A DNA stretch of 64,000 bases from positions 1 to 64,000 of the forward strand of contig NZ_JBELOK010000002.1 of assembly GCF_040276085.1 (NCBI RefSeq), given 5' to 3'. This document shows positions 36,807 to 44,998 of the stretch, piece after piece (the first letter of the stretch is position 1; every line of letters starts with the position of its first letter). The translations under genes were made by a program, and so were the position numbers. The stretch comes from Castellaniella sp040276085. Lineage in GTDB: Bacteria; Pseudomonadota; Gammaproteobacteria; Burkholderiales; Burkholderiaceae_B. A model generated the notes under the pieces. The model saw only the letters and a list, made by a program, of their open reading frames with translations, had not been told where the DNA came from and did no database searches.

Positions 36807-37990
36807 TTCAGGAACCCGTCCTTGCGAAACATATCCTTGATGCCGCGCACCGCCTGGCGGGTACGTTGCTCGTTTTCGATCAGGGCAAAGCGCACGTATT
36901 CGTCGCCGTACTCACCAAAACCAATCCCTGGTGAAACCGCCACTTTGGCTTCCGACAACAAGTGCTTGGAGAACTCGAGAGAACCCATCGCCCGATAGGG
37001 CTCGGGGATATGCGCCCAGATGTACATCGACGCCTTAGGGATATCCACCGGCCATCCTGCCTCGTGCAGGCCCTTGGCCAACACGTCACGGCGGCGACGA
37101 TACTGTTCGACCACTTCGGCCACGCAATCTTGCGGGCCCTCAAGCGCCGCAATGGCAGCCACCTGCAAAGGCGTGAAGGTGCCGTAATCGTGATAGCTCT
37201 TGATGCGTGCCAGCGCATTGACCAGCTCGCGGTTGCCCACCATGAAACCGATACGCCACCCCGCCATGTTGTAGCTTTTGCTCATGGTGAAGAATTCGAC
37301 AGCCACATCACGAGCACCGGGCACCTGCATGATGGAGGGCGCCACATAGCCATCAAACGTAATATCGGCATAGGCGAGATCGTGCACCACCAAAATGCCA
37401 TGCTCTTTGGCCAGTGCCACCACGCGTTCGAAGAACGACAAATCCACGCACTGGGCGGTGGGATTGCTGGGAAAGCCCAAAATCATCATCTTGGGCCTGG
37501 GGATGGTCTCGCGCACTGCACGCTCGATTTCCTCAAAGAAATCCAGACCTGGAATCATAGGTACAGAACGGATATTAGCCCCTGCGATTACCGCCCCGTA
37601 GATGTGAATCGGATAGCTGGGGTTGGGCACCAGCACCGTATCGCCGCGATCCAGTGTCGCCAGCATCAGGTGGGCCAGGCCCTCTTTTGAGCCGATCGTC
37701 ACAATCGCCTCGGTATCGGGATCAAACTGCACGCCGTAACGGCGCTCGTACCACTGCGTAATGGCCCGGCGCAGACGCGGAATGCCCTTGGATACCGAAT
37801 ACCCATGGGTGTTTTCCCGCTCGGCAACCTCAACCAGCTTGGCCACGATATGCGGTGGGGTCGGGCCATCCGGATTGCCCATGGACATATCAATAATGTC
37901 CTCGCCCCGGTGCCGGGCAGCCATCTTGAGCTCTCCCGTAATGTTGAACACATAGGGTGGCAGGCGCTCGATACGCGGAAAGGTGGTCAT
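36803..37990 (-). CDS. alaC: Alanine-synthesising aminotransferase (AlaC-like, class I)
   Basis: PLP aminotransferase of about 395 residues. The ATG at 37990 has GAGGA in front; a longer reading adds 40 unrelated residues. Motifs: IDMSMGNPDGPTPPHIV, VTIGSKEGLAHLMLA, PNPSYPIHIYGAVIAG, ILGFPSNPTAQCVD, VVHDLAYADITFDGY, and the PLP lysine in FTMSKSYNMAGWRIGF. The alaC-hom-thrC order is common in betaproteobacteria, suggesting co-regulation of alanine and threonine supply. The substrate assignment rests on similarity to E. coli AlaC. Confidence 0.9.
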   Translation of the reverse strand: MTTFPRIERLPPYVFNITGELKMAARHRGEDIIDMSMGNPDGPTPPHIVAKLVEVAERENTHGYSVSKGIPRLRRAITQWYERRYGVQFDPDTEAIVTIGSKEGLAHLMLATLDRGDTVLVPNPSYPIHIYGAVIAGANIRSVPMIPGLDFFEEIERAVRETIPRPKMMILGFPSNPTAQCVDLSFFERVVALAKEHGILVVHDLAYADITFDGYVAPSIMQVPGARDVAVEFFTMSKSYNMAGWRIGFMVGNRELVNALARIKSYHDYGTFTPLQVAAIAALEGPQDCVAEVVEQYRRRRDVLAKGLHEAGWPVDIPKASMYIWAHIPEPYRAMGSLEFSKHLLSEAKVAVSPGIGFGEYGDEYVRFALIENEQRTRQAVRGIKDMFRKDGFLK

Positions 37991-38145
37991 GATGATCCTC
38001 GGCAGGGCTGAAACAAGATTCTGGCGGCAAGTAGATGCAGTGCAGCAAATCCGATAATCTAGCGCATGCGTGTGCGACTCGCAAATCAGCCTGCCTGTCG
38101 GCGGGAGCACACTGCGCTATCATCACAGGAACTCTGGAGCATGCC

Positions 38146-38592
38146 GTGTTATTGCAAAAAGACCTTAATCCAGCACTGAATACCGTAACGGCATACGGCG
38201 AGCACCACCTGGAGATCAATCAGGTGCGCTACGAAAACGCCATCTGCTTTGGGCCTGAAGGCCCCGTGCGTGCGGTAGAAATCAGCCGCGTCAATGAGAT
38301 CAATGCATCGCTTTTGAAGGCGCTTATCGGGCTTGACAAGGCCTCGGACGATCCCATGGCGTTTCTTGACGACGCCCCCAGCCGCCTGCCGGACGATGCC
38401 CCCGAAGTGTTGCTGATCGGCACGGGCTCCCGCCAAACCTTCTTACCCACCGAGACCCTTCGCCCGCTGTTGCAGCTGGGTATCGGTGTCGAAACCATGA
38501 CCACCCAGGCCGCAGCCCGGACATACAACATTTTGATGTCCGAAGAACGCCGCGTTCTGGCGCTTTTGTTACCCGGAGACCCAACCCCATGA
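38146..38592 (+). CDS. Mth938-like domain protein (DUF498)
   Basis: A 148-residue protein of the Mth938/NDUFAF3-like family, of unknown bacterial function. The GTG at 38146 is preferred because GGAG lies seven bases upstream and the upstream in-frame residues look non-coding. Seen: AYGEHHLEINQVRYENAICF, PEVLLIGTGSRQTFLP and LGIGVETMTTQAAARTYNILMSEERRVLALLLPG, all typical of the family. The stop overlaps bcp by four bases. Confidence 0.85.
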   Translation: MLLQKDLNPALNTVTAYGEHHLEINQVRYENAICFGPEGPVRAVEISRVNEINASLLKALIGLDKASDDPMAFLDDAPSRLPDDAPEVLLIGTGSRQTFLPTETLRPLLQLGIGVETMTTQAAARTYNILMSEERRVLALLLPGDPTP

Positions 38593-39059
38593 CTACTGTC
38601 GCAATCGGCAAACCCTTGCCCTCCTTGACCGCAGAATCCACCCACGGTGCATTTGATTCAGCTGCACTTCAGGGCAAACCCTTTGTTCTTTATTTTTATC
38701 CCAAAGACAACACACCGGGCTGCACCACAGAGTCACAAAATTTCCGTGATCTCCACCCGCAATTTCAATCGCTGGATTGCCCGGTGTTTGGCATCTCCCG
38801 GGATTCCATCAAATCACACGAAAACTTCACCGACCAGCAAAGCCTGCCCTTCGCACTGGTATCCGACCCAGATGAAACCCTGTGCCAGCTCTTTGATGTC
38901 ATGAAACAGAAAAACATGTATGGCAAACAGGTGCGCGGCATCGAACGCAGCACCTTTCTGGTTGATCAACACGGTACGCTGGTGCAGGAATGGCGTGGCG
39001 TTCGTGTGCCGGGCCACGCAGACGAAGTCTTGCAGGCCGTGCGCAAGCTGACCGCCTAA
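38589..39059 (+). CDS. bcp: Thioredoxin-dependent peroxiredoxin (Bcp/PrxQ)
   Basis: Reduces hydroperoxides using a peroxidatic cysteine. 156 residues with FVLYFYPKDNTPGCTTESQNFRD, where the first Cys (about residue 45) is peroxidatic. The usual second Cys five residues later (CTTEAxxFRD-C pattern) is not present, so this is either a 1-Cys form or resolves elsewhere. GISRDSIKSHENF and FLVDQHG follow. Translationally coupled to the Mth938-like gene. Confidence 0.93.
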   Translation: MTTVAIGKPLPSLTAESTHGAFDSAALQGKPFVLYFYPKDNTPGCTTESQNFRDLHPQFQSLDCPVFGISRDSIKSHENFTDQQSLPFALVSDPDETLCQLFDVMKQKNMYGKQVRGIERSTFLVDQHGTLVQEWRGVRVPGHADEVLQAVRKLTA

Positions 39060-39082
39060 AAATCCCACTTTCCGGAGACTCC

Positions 39083-40870
39083 ATGCCGCTTCCGAAACCG
39101 CCGACCAAGCTTGGTGCTACGGTCGACCCGTCTGCTACCGTATCAACCCTCGTTGCTACACCACCGGGCAACACCGAGGTATCCAACACGACACCAGACA
39201 CACCCAGAAAACCACGCAACAAGCCGGCGGTCGCGGCGATTCTTACAAAATCAACCCGTTCGCCAAGTACAGCAACAACCGAGCCTGCCACAACACCCAA
39301 AACAGCATCCGGCTCAGCCAAATCAGATACGGCGGCTCCCGCTGTTTCGGCCACCACCTCACGCCAGGCTGCCAAACCCAGCAGCTCACCTGCTTCGGCA
39401 TCCAACACACAGCCTGCTCCCTCCGCCAAAAACAGCAAGGGGCCGGCCAAGCGCCTGCCGGCCAGCCAGCGCAAGCTGTTTGTGCTTGATACCAACGTGC
39501 TGCTGCACGATCCCAGCTCGCTGTTTCGCTTTGCAGAGCATGATGTCTTTCTGCCCATGATTGTGCTCGAAGAGCTTGATCACCAGAAAAAAGGCATGTC
39601 CGAAGTCGCCCGTAATGCACGCCAGGTCAGCCGCTCGCTCGACGAGCTCATCGGCAATACCGACGACCTCAACAAGGGGGTATTGCTGGACGGCTCTGGC
39701 AACAAAGAAGCCAGAGGAGCCCTGTATTTCCAGACACGGCCCACCGACACACGACTGCCCATCGAGCTGCCCATGGGCAAGGCCGACAACGTCATTCTCA
39801 GCATTGTCCACGGATTGCGTGAGGCCTCACCCAAGCGCGAGATCGTTCTGGTGTCCAAAGACATCAATATGCGGCTGAAGGCCCGCGCATTGGGGCTGCC
39901 TGCCGAAGACTATCTCAACGATCACGTCCTCGACGATTCTGATCTGCTCTACGACGGCATCCTGCCGCTGCCAGAAAACTTCTGGAACAAGCACGGCAAA
40001 GACATCGAATCCTGGCAGCAAAACGGCCTTACCTGGTATCGGGTGCGTGGGCCGCTATGCAGCCAGTTCAGCGTCAACGAATTTGTCTACTACGAAGGCG
40101 ACATGCCTTTGTCGGCACAGGTGCGCGAGGTTACCGGCAAAAGTGCGGTCCTGGCCACTTTACGCGACTTCAGCCACGGCAAAAACAGCGTCTGGGGCAT
40201 TACGGCACGCAACCGCGAACAAAATTTCGCCCTTAACTTGCTGATGAACCCCGATATCGACTTTGTATCGTTGCTGGGACAAGCGGGCACCGGTAAAACA
40301 CTGCTCACCCTGGCCAGCGCGTTATCGCAAGCCTTCGAAACCAAACGCTACACCGAAATCATCATCACGCGTGCCACGGTGCCCGTGGGCGATGATATCG
40401 GGTTTTTGCCTGGTACCGAAGAAGAAAAAATGCTGCCCTGGATGGGTGCCCTGGAAGACAACCTCGAAGTCTTGCACCAGGGGGCCGGCAATGCCATCAC
40501 CAGCACCCCCAGCTCAGGCAACCCCGACTGGAGCAAAACACCTGCCATGGATCTGATCCGCTCACGCATCAAGGTCAAATCCCTTAATTTCATGCGGGGG
40601 CGTACTTTCCTCAATAAGTTCCTGATCATCGACGAAGCGCAGAACCTGACGCCCAAACAGATGAAGACGCTGATTACGCGAGCGGGCCCAGGCACCAAAA
40701 TCGTTTGCCTGGGCAATATCGCGCAAATCGACACGCCCTACCTCACCGAAGGCAGCTCGGGGCTTACGTACGTGGTCGACCGCTTCAAGGGCTGGCCACA
40801 CGCAGGCCATGTCACCTTGCAACGCGGCGAGCGTTCCCGCCTGGCAGACTACGCCAGCGATGCGCTCTGA
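39083..40870 (+). CDS. PIN domain-PhoH family ATPase
   Basis: The ATG at 39083 has CCGGAG upstream; a longer frame reads through bcp. 595 residues. Residues 1-128 form a Thr/Ser/Pro/Ala-rich, probably disordered tail. The PIN nuclease domain starts at KLFVLDTNVLLHDP (about residue 131) with acidic residues in MIVLEELDHQKKG and LVSKDINMRLKARALG. The PhoH ATPase has Walker A LLGQAGTGKTLL (about residue 395) and FLIIDEAQNLTPKQMKTL (about residue 511). Related PIN-PhoH proteins act as RNA helicase/RNase pairs. It ends close to the start of pdxA. Confidence 0.9.
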   Translation: MPLPKPPTKLGATVDPSATVSTLVATPPGNTEVSNTTPDTPRKPRNKPAVAAILTKSTRSPSTATTEPATTPKTASGSAKSDTAAPAVSATTSRQAAKPSSSPASASNTQPAPSAKNSKGPAKRLPASQRKLFVLDTNVLLHDPSSLFRFAEHDVFLPMIVLEELDHQKKGMSEVARNARQVSRSLDELIGNTDDLNKGVLLDGSGNKEARGALYFQTRPTDTRLPIELPMGKADNVILSIVHGLREASPKREIVLVSKDINMRLKARALGLPAEDYLNDHVLDDSDLLYDGILPLPENFWNKHGKDIESWQQNGLTWYRVRGPLCSQFSVNEFVYYEGDMPLSAQVREVTGKSAVLATLRDFSHGKNSVWGITARNREQNFALNLLMNPDIDFVSLLGQAGTGKTLLTLASALSQAFETKRYTEIIITRATVPVGDDIGFLPGTEEEKMLPWMGALEDNLEVLHQGAGNAITSTPSSGNPDWSKTPAMDLIRSRIKVKSLNFMRGRTFLNKFLIIDEAQNLTPKQMKTLITRAGPGTKIVCLGNIAQIDTPYLTEGSSGLTYVVDRFKGWPHAGHVTLQRGERSRLADYASDAL

Positions 40871-40880
40871 GTCCGTCAAT

Positions 40881-41882
40881 ATGCAACGCAGCCACTTACC
40901 TCTTGGTTTCACCCTGGGGGATGCCGCAGGGGTTGGCCCCGAGCTTATCGTCAAGCTGTTTCACCAGGGGTTACCCCACCCCGCCGTGGTGTACGGCGAT
41001 GCAGGGATTCTGGCCAGGGCCTGTACAGCACTGGGCCTCGAAGAGCAAATCAGGATTCAGCCACTGAAAACCCCTGGAGCAGGTTCCTGCAAGGGCGTCA
41101 TCGGTGTGCTGAATCGATGGGACAGCCTGCCGCCAGACCTGCCCTACGGGTATGTAGACGCCCGCGCGGGGCGAGGTGCTTACGAGTACCTGTGCCACGC
41201 AATTGATGATGCCCAGGACGGCCGTTTGCGTGCCGTGGTTACCGCACCGCTGCACAAAGAAGCCTTGCACGCGGCAGGCATAAATTTCCCCGGACACACC
41301 GAAATCCTGGCAGAGCGCACCGCCACCACCGATTACGCCATGATGCTGGCCAACCACGAGCTGCGTGTCCTGCTGGTTACCATCCACATGGCGCTGGCGG
41401 ATGTTCCCCAAGCCATCAACCAGCAGGCTGAGCACCGTGCCATTACCCTGGCCCAATTGGCGTGCCGGCAGGCCGGTATCCGCCAGCCACGCATTGCCGT
41501 GGCTGGGCTCAATCCCCATGCCGGCGAAGGCGGTGCATTTGGCACAGAAGAATCCCGCCATATCCTGCCCGCCATCCAGGCGGCCAAGGCACAGGGGCTG
41601 GATGTCTCAGGCCCCTGGCCGGGCGACACCATCTTTATGCGGGCCCGAAAAGGCGAGTTTGACATCGTGGTGGCCCAATATCACGACCAGGGGCTCATCC
41701 CGGTAAAGTATCTGGGGCTTGATGAAGGCGTCAATGTAACAGTAGGACTGCCGTTTGTACGCACCAGCGTTGATCACGGCACTGCCTTTGACATCGCCGG
41801 CAAGGGGATCGCCGATCCTGCCTCTTTAAGGGCAGCCTTTGACATGGCCCTGCAAATGACCGCCCATGCTGATCAGGCTTAG
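40881..41882 (+). CDS. pdxA: 4-hydroxythreonine-4-phosphate dehydrogenase (PdxA family)
   Basis: Vitamin B6 pathway enzyme, metal-dependent. About 333 residues from the ATG at 40881; an ATG at 40860 overlaps the PhoH stop by 11 bases and is also possible. Motifs: FTLGDAAGVGPELIVKLF, TAPLHKEALHAAGINFPGHTE, GLNPHAGEGGAFGTEE (metal His) and QYHDQGLIPVKYLGLDEGVNVTVGLPFVRTSVDHGTAFDIAG. It is not beside surA/ksgA, the usual site, and the usual GDPAGIGPE reads GDAAGVGPE, so a PdxA2-type paralog cannot be ruled out. The stop overlaps the dnaB stop by four bases. Confidence 0.85.
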   Translation: MQRSHLPLGFTLGDAAGVGPELIVKLFHQGLPHPAVVYGDAGILARACTALGLEEQIRIQPLKTPGAGSCKGVIGVLNRWDSLPPDLPYGYVDARAGRGAYEYLCHAIDDAQDGRLRAVVTAPLHKEALHAAGINFPGHTEILAERTATTDYAMMLANHELRVLLVTIHMALADVPQAINQQAEHRAITLAQLACRQAGIRQPRIAVAGLNPHAGEGGAFGTEESRHILPAIQAAKAQGLDVSGPWPGDTIFMRARKGEFDIVVAQYHDQGLIPVKYLGLDEGVNVTVGLPFVRTSVDHGTAFDIAGKGIADPASLRAAFDMALQMTAHADQA

Positions 41883-43255
41883 TAACCCGGCGCAGCAGAG
41901 AAATTAAGAAACCGTGTGCTGGCACCCTGAAATGTCAGCCTCACCGTGCCAATCGGGCCATTCCGCTGCTTGCCGATAATGATTTCGGCCGTGCCTTTAT
42001 CAGGAGAATCAGGGTTGTAAACCTCATCCCGGTAGATAAAGATGATCACGTCCGCATCCTGCTCGATAGCCCCTGATTCACGCAGATCGCTCATGACCGG
42101 CCGCTTGTTGGGGCGCTGCTCCAGGCTGCGGTTTAACTGCGATAAAGCCACCAGCGGGCAATTGAGCTCTTTGGCCAGGGCCTTGAGCGAGCGGCTGATC
42201 TCGGAAATCTCGGTGGCGCGGTTTTCACCCCCGCCATTGGCTGACATCAGCTGGATGTAGTCGATGATCACCATTCCCAGCTGCCCGCACTGCCGCGACA
42301 GGCGGCGGGCACGCGCCCGTACCTCCATCGAGGTGAGCGCCGGCGTTTCATCGATATAGATTTGTGCCTGCTCAACCTTTTGCACTGCATGTGTCAGGCG
42401 GGGCCAGTCATCCTGATTGAGTTTCCCGGTTCTCATTCGATGTTGATCGAGCATGCCGACGGAACCAATCATGCGCATCGCCAGCTGTACCGCGCCCATT
42501 TCCATGGAAAATACGGCCACCGGCAGACCTTGCTCGATGGCGACGTGCTCACCGATATTCATTGAGAATGAGGTTTTACCCATGGACGGGCGGCCGGCAA
42601 CGATGACAAGATCACCTGGCTGCAGGCCGGATGTCATGCGATCGAGATCATCAAAACCCGTGGGTACGCCCGTAACATCAGAATCTCCCTCGCGGTGGTA
42701 CAGCTCGTCGATACGCTCGACAACCTGCGCCAGCAAGGGCCGGATCTCCTGGAATCCAGCCATCCCGCGGGCACCCTCTTGTGCAATCTGAAACACACGG
42801 GATTCTGCCTCGTCGAGAATCTGCCGGGCTTCTTTGCCCTGAGGATTGAAGGCAGCCGCGGAGATCTCGTCGGCGATTGATACCAGCTTGCGCAGCATGG
42901 AGCGCTCGCGCACGATCTCGGCATAGCGCCGGATATTGGCCGCCGAGGGCGTGTTGTGCGCCAACGCATTGAGATAAGGCAAGCCGCCGCAATCATCGGC
43001 CTTGCCGGCCGTGGCCAGGGATTCGTGAACCGTAATGACATCGGCTGGGCGCGCCAGGCCCACCAGACGGGTAATGTGCTGCCAGATCAGGCGGTGGTCA
43101 AAACGATAGAAATCATCTTCGACCAGAACATCGGCAATACGATCAAATGCGGCATTATCCAGCAGCAAACCACCCAGCACCGATTGCTCGGCCTCGATGG
43201 AGTGCGGCGGGACGCGCAGATAATCCAGTTGATTGTCGGTTTCGATATCCACCAC
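41879..43255 (-). CDS. dnaB: Replicative DNA helicase DnaB
   Basis: Hexameric 5'-3' helicase of the replication fork. 458 residues: N-terminal domain (LRVPPHSIEAEQSVLGGLLLDN), linker, and RecA-like domain with Walker A VAGRPSMGKTSFSMN (about residue 215), MEMGAVQLAMRM, IIDYIQLMS, and the Arg-finger region ESGAIEQDADVIIFIYRDE. The start is GTG with AAGGA six bases before it. An intrinsic terminator ends about 18 bases upstream of the GTG, so dnaB must be expressed by readthrough or from an unseen promoter. Confidence 0.96.
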   Translation of the reverse strand: MVDIETDNQLDYLRVPPHSIEAEQSVLGGLLLDNAAFDRIADVLVEDDFYRFDHRLIWQHITRLVGLARPADVITVHESLATAGKADDCGGLPYLNALAHNTPSAANIRRYAEIVRERSMLRKLVSIADEISAAAFNPQGKEARQILDEAESRVFQIAQEGARGMAGFQEIRPLLAQVVERIDELYHREGDSDVTGVPTGFDDLDRMTSGLQPGDLVIVAGRPSMGKTSFSMNIGEHVAIEQGLPVAVFSMEMGAVQLAMRMIGSVGMLDQHRMRTGKLNQDDWPRLTHAVQKVEQAQIYIDETPALTSMEVRARARRLSRQCGQLGMVIIDYIQLMSANGGGENRATEISEISRSLKALAKELNCPLVALSQLNRSLEQRPNKRPVMSDLRESGAIEQDADVIIFIYRDEVYNPDSPDKGTAEIIIGKQRNGPIGTVRLTFQGASTRFLNFSAAPGY

Positions 43256-43272
43256 GTGATCCTTGATCCAAT

Positions 43273-43299
43273 AAAAAAGGCCGGCATCGAGCCGGCCTT
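43273..43299 (-). terminator. Intrinsic terminator after rplI, just upstream of dnaB
   Basis: On the minus strand a perfect nine-pair hairpin AAGGCCGGC-TCGAT-GCCGGCCTT is followed by a run of six U including the stem end. It lies between rplI (57 bases upstream) and dnaB. Its textbook shape suggests strong termination of the rpsF-priB-rpsR-rplI transcript. Confidence 0.9.
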
Positions 43300-43310
43300 G
43301 GTGCTCGCCC

Positions 43311-43339
43311 TGCTACTTCTTCATGGAAGAAATGTAGCA
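43311..43339 (-). other. Second inverted repeat between rplI and dnaB
   Basis: TGCTAC and TTCTTC are matched by GAAGAA and GTAGCA around a short loop, interrupted by a two-base bulge (AT). It begins 17 bases after the rplI stop and precedes the intrinsic terminator. It lacks a T-tract, so it may be an RNA-stability or processing hairpin. Function is not known. Confidence 0.55.
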
Positions 43340-43355
43340 CGACAGGCAAATGGCA

Positions 43356-43811
43356 TCAGGCCATTTCGCCTTGCACGGTTAGTGTGACATCAGCCACGAC
43401 GTCCGCGTGCAGCGCAACCTGCAGGGGGAACTCGCCCACTGCCTTGATGGCGCCGTCGGGCATGCGAACCTGCCCTTTGTGCACACCGCTGAAGCCAGCA
43501 TCTTGCAAAGCCTTGGCAACGTCCATATTGGTCACCGAGCCAAACAGGCGGCCATCGACGCCCGCCTTTTGGCTGATGATCAGGGCATAGCCGTGCAGCT
43601 TCTCGGAGAGCGCCTCGGCGGCGGCCAGTTTCTCGGCCTGATGTTTTTCGAGCTCGGCGCGGCGGGCTTCGAATTCTTTCAGGGCTGCGTCGGTTGCCCG
43701 ACGCGCGATTTTCTGGGGAATCAGGTAGTTGCGGGCGTAGCCATCACGCACACGCACCACATCACCTAGGTTCCCGAGATTGACGACTTTTTCAAGCAGA
43801 ATGACTTGCAT
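43356..43811 (-). CDS. rplI: 50S ribosomal protein L9
   Basis: Binds 23S rRNA domain V near the L1 stalk. 151 residues with the typical N-domain MQVILLEKVVNLGNLGDVVRVRDGYARNYLIPQKIA, the long connecting helix (about residues 40-75, KEFEARRAELEKHQAEKLAAAEAL), and a C-domain. Fourth gene of rpsF-priB-rpsR-rplI, 15 bases after rpsR, followed by a strong terminator. Confidence 0.98.
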   Translation of the reverse strand: MQVILLEKVVNLGNLGDVVRVRDGYARNYLIPQKIARRATDAALKEFEARRAELEKHQAEKLAAAEALSEKLHGYALIISQKAGVDGRLFGSVTNMDVAKALQDAGFSGVHKGQVRMPDGAIKAVGEFPLQVALHADVVADVTLTVQGEMA

Positions 43812-43826
43812 GACGGGGACCTCGGA

Positions 43827-44099
43827 TTAGTTATGGTTGTCGGTGTACGGCAACAGGGCCAGGAAGCGCGCACGCTTGATGGCTGTGTCCAGCTGACGCT
43901 GATAGTGCGCTTTGGTGCCGGTCAGGCGTGCCGGGATGATCTTGCCGTTTTCCTGGATGAAATCACGCAGGGTGTCGAGATCCTTGTAGTCGATTTCCTC
44001 GACCTTGGCGACGGTGAAGCGGCAGAATTTGCGCCGTTTGAACAGCGGGTTTTGTTGCCCGAATTTACGTTTTTCTTTCGACTTCTTGAAGTAAGCCAT
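43827..44099 (-). CDS. rpsR: 30S ribosomal protein S18
   Basis: Binds 16S rRNA with S6. 90 residues from the ATG at 44099, which is preceded by AAAGG. The core reads KRRKFCRFTVAKVEEIDYKDLDTLRDFI and GTKAHYQRQLDTAIKRARFLALLPY. A longer in-frame reading adds 15 residues and is unlikely. Confidence 0.98.
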   Translation of the reverse strand: MAYFKKSKEKRKFGQQNPLFKRRKFCRFTVAKVEEIDYKDLDTLRDFIQENGKIIPARLTGTKAHYQRQLDTAIKRARFLALLPYTDNHN

Positions 44100-44144
44100 G
44101 ATGTTAACCTTTGTCTGATACCGGGCAAGGCCCGGTGGGTTCAT

Positions 44145-44438
44145 TCAATTTGCCTGCACAAGCTGCTGGATATGCAATACCAGCCGATCCGATCCCTGCC
44201 GCTGCGGTGCGAGAAACCCAACTACCCGAATGGCCGTCCCCACGGGGGTATTGGCCAACTGCAGTGCGATGTCTCCCAGAGCGACCGCCTTGAGTGTCAT
44301 GGATACCTGACGGGACAGGCCCGCTTCGATTACCCGGGATTCATGCGTCATCTGCAATCTGACAACCGGCAAGCCTGCCGGGGTGTGACGCAGCGGTTGA
44401 ATCTCCAGGAGGTTCGCAGCCAGCTTGACCTGGTTCAC
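44145..44438 (-). CDS. priB: Primosomal replication protein N (PriB)
   Basis: Single-stranded-DNA-binding OB-fold protein of the replication restart primosome. 97 residues: NQVKLAANLLEIQPLRHTPAGLPVVRLQMTHES with RVIEAGLSRQVSMTLKAVALGD, as in beta/gammaproteobacterial PriB. The start is GTG with no strong Shine-Dalgarno, 19 bases after rpsF, so translation may depend on coupling. It occupies the conserved site between rpsF and rpsR. Confidence 0.93.
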   Translation of the reverse strand: MNQVKLAANLLEIQPLRHTPAGLPVVRLQMTHESRVIEAGLSRQVSMTLKAVALGDIALQLANTPVGTAIRVVGFLAPQRQGSDRLVLHIQQLVQAN

Positions 44439-44457
44439 GGATCGCGCGAGCGCCGGA

Positions 44458-44823
44458 TCAGGAGTTCGAGGTCTCGGCGGAAGCCTTGCGGGCCTCTTCG
44501 CGTTCGACTGACTTCATCATGAGAGAAGGCTCGGTGTGGGCGTGCTTGGTCTTGATGAACAGGTGACGCAGGATGGCGTCGTTGTAGCGGAACGAGTGCT
44601 CGAGCTCGTCGAGTGCCGTTTGACCGCATTCGATGTTAAAGCAGACATAATGCGCTTTAACAAGTTTCTGGATCGGGTAAGCCAGCTGGCGGCGGCCCCA
44701 ATCTTCGACGCGATGAATCTGGCCGCCGTTAGTGGTGACCATGGTTTGATAGCGCTCGATCATGGCGGGCACTTGCTCGCTTTGATCGGGGTGCACAATG
44801 AACACTACTTCGTAGTGACGCAT
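44458..44823 (-). CDS. rpsF: 30S ribosomal protein S6
   Basis: First gene of the operon. 121 residues from the ATG at 44823 with AAGGAG upstream. Family sequence: MRHYEVVFIVHPDQSEQVPAMIERY, GRRQLAYPIQKLVKAHYV, and a C-terminal tail SVEREEARKASAETSNS, acidic/Ser-rich, in the place where E. coli S6 is glutamylated (no glutamate run here). Confidence 0.98.
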   Translation of the reverse strand: MRHYEVVFIVHPDQSEQVPAMIERYQTMVTTNGGQIHRVEDWGRRQLAYPIQKLVKAHYVCFNIECGQTALDELEHSFRYNDAILRHLFIKTKHAHTEPSLMMKSVEREEARKASAETSNS

Positions 44824-44906
44824 AAATGACTCCTTGAGGATATCTGCGATTGACAGACAGCCCGCCACCACTGAAAAACCAGGGACGGTCGGGCAAGTAA
44901 CCCGGC

Positions 44907-44933
44907 ATTCTAGCACAAATCAGGAAACCTCAA
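44907..44933 (-). promoter_or_regulatory. Putative promoter of rpsF operon (extended -10)
   Basis: On the minus strand TGCTAGAAT gives a -10 TAGAAT (complement at 44907-44912) with an upstream TG at extended -10 position. TTGAGG (complement at 44928-44933) is a possible -35 at a short 15-base spacing. Transcription would start near 44900, about 77 bases before rpsF. Confidence 0.55.
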
Positions 44934-44998
44934 CCAAACACAACACAGGGTACTTGCGCCTGGCCGGTGCGATGATTACAGCAAATACGCCGGGAGAT

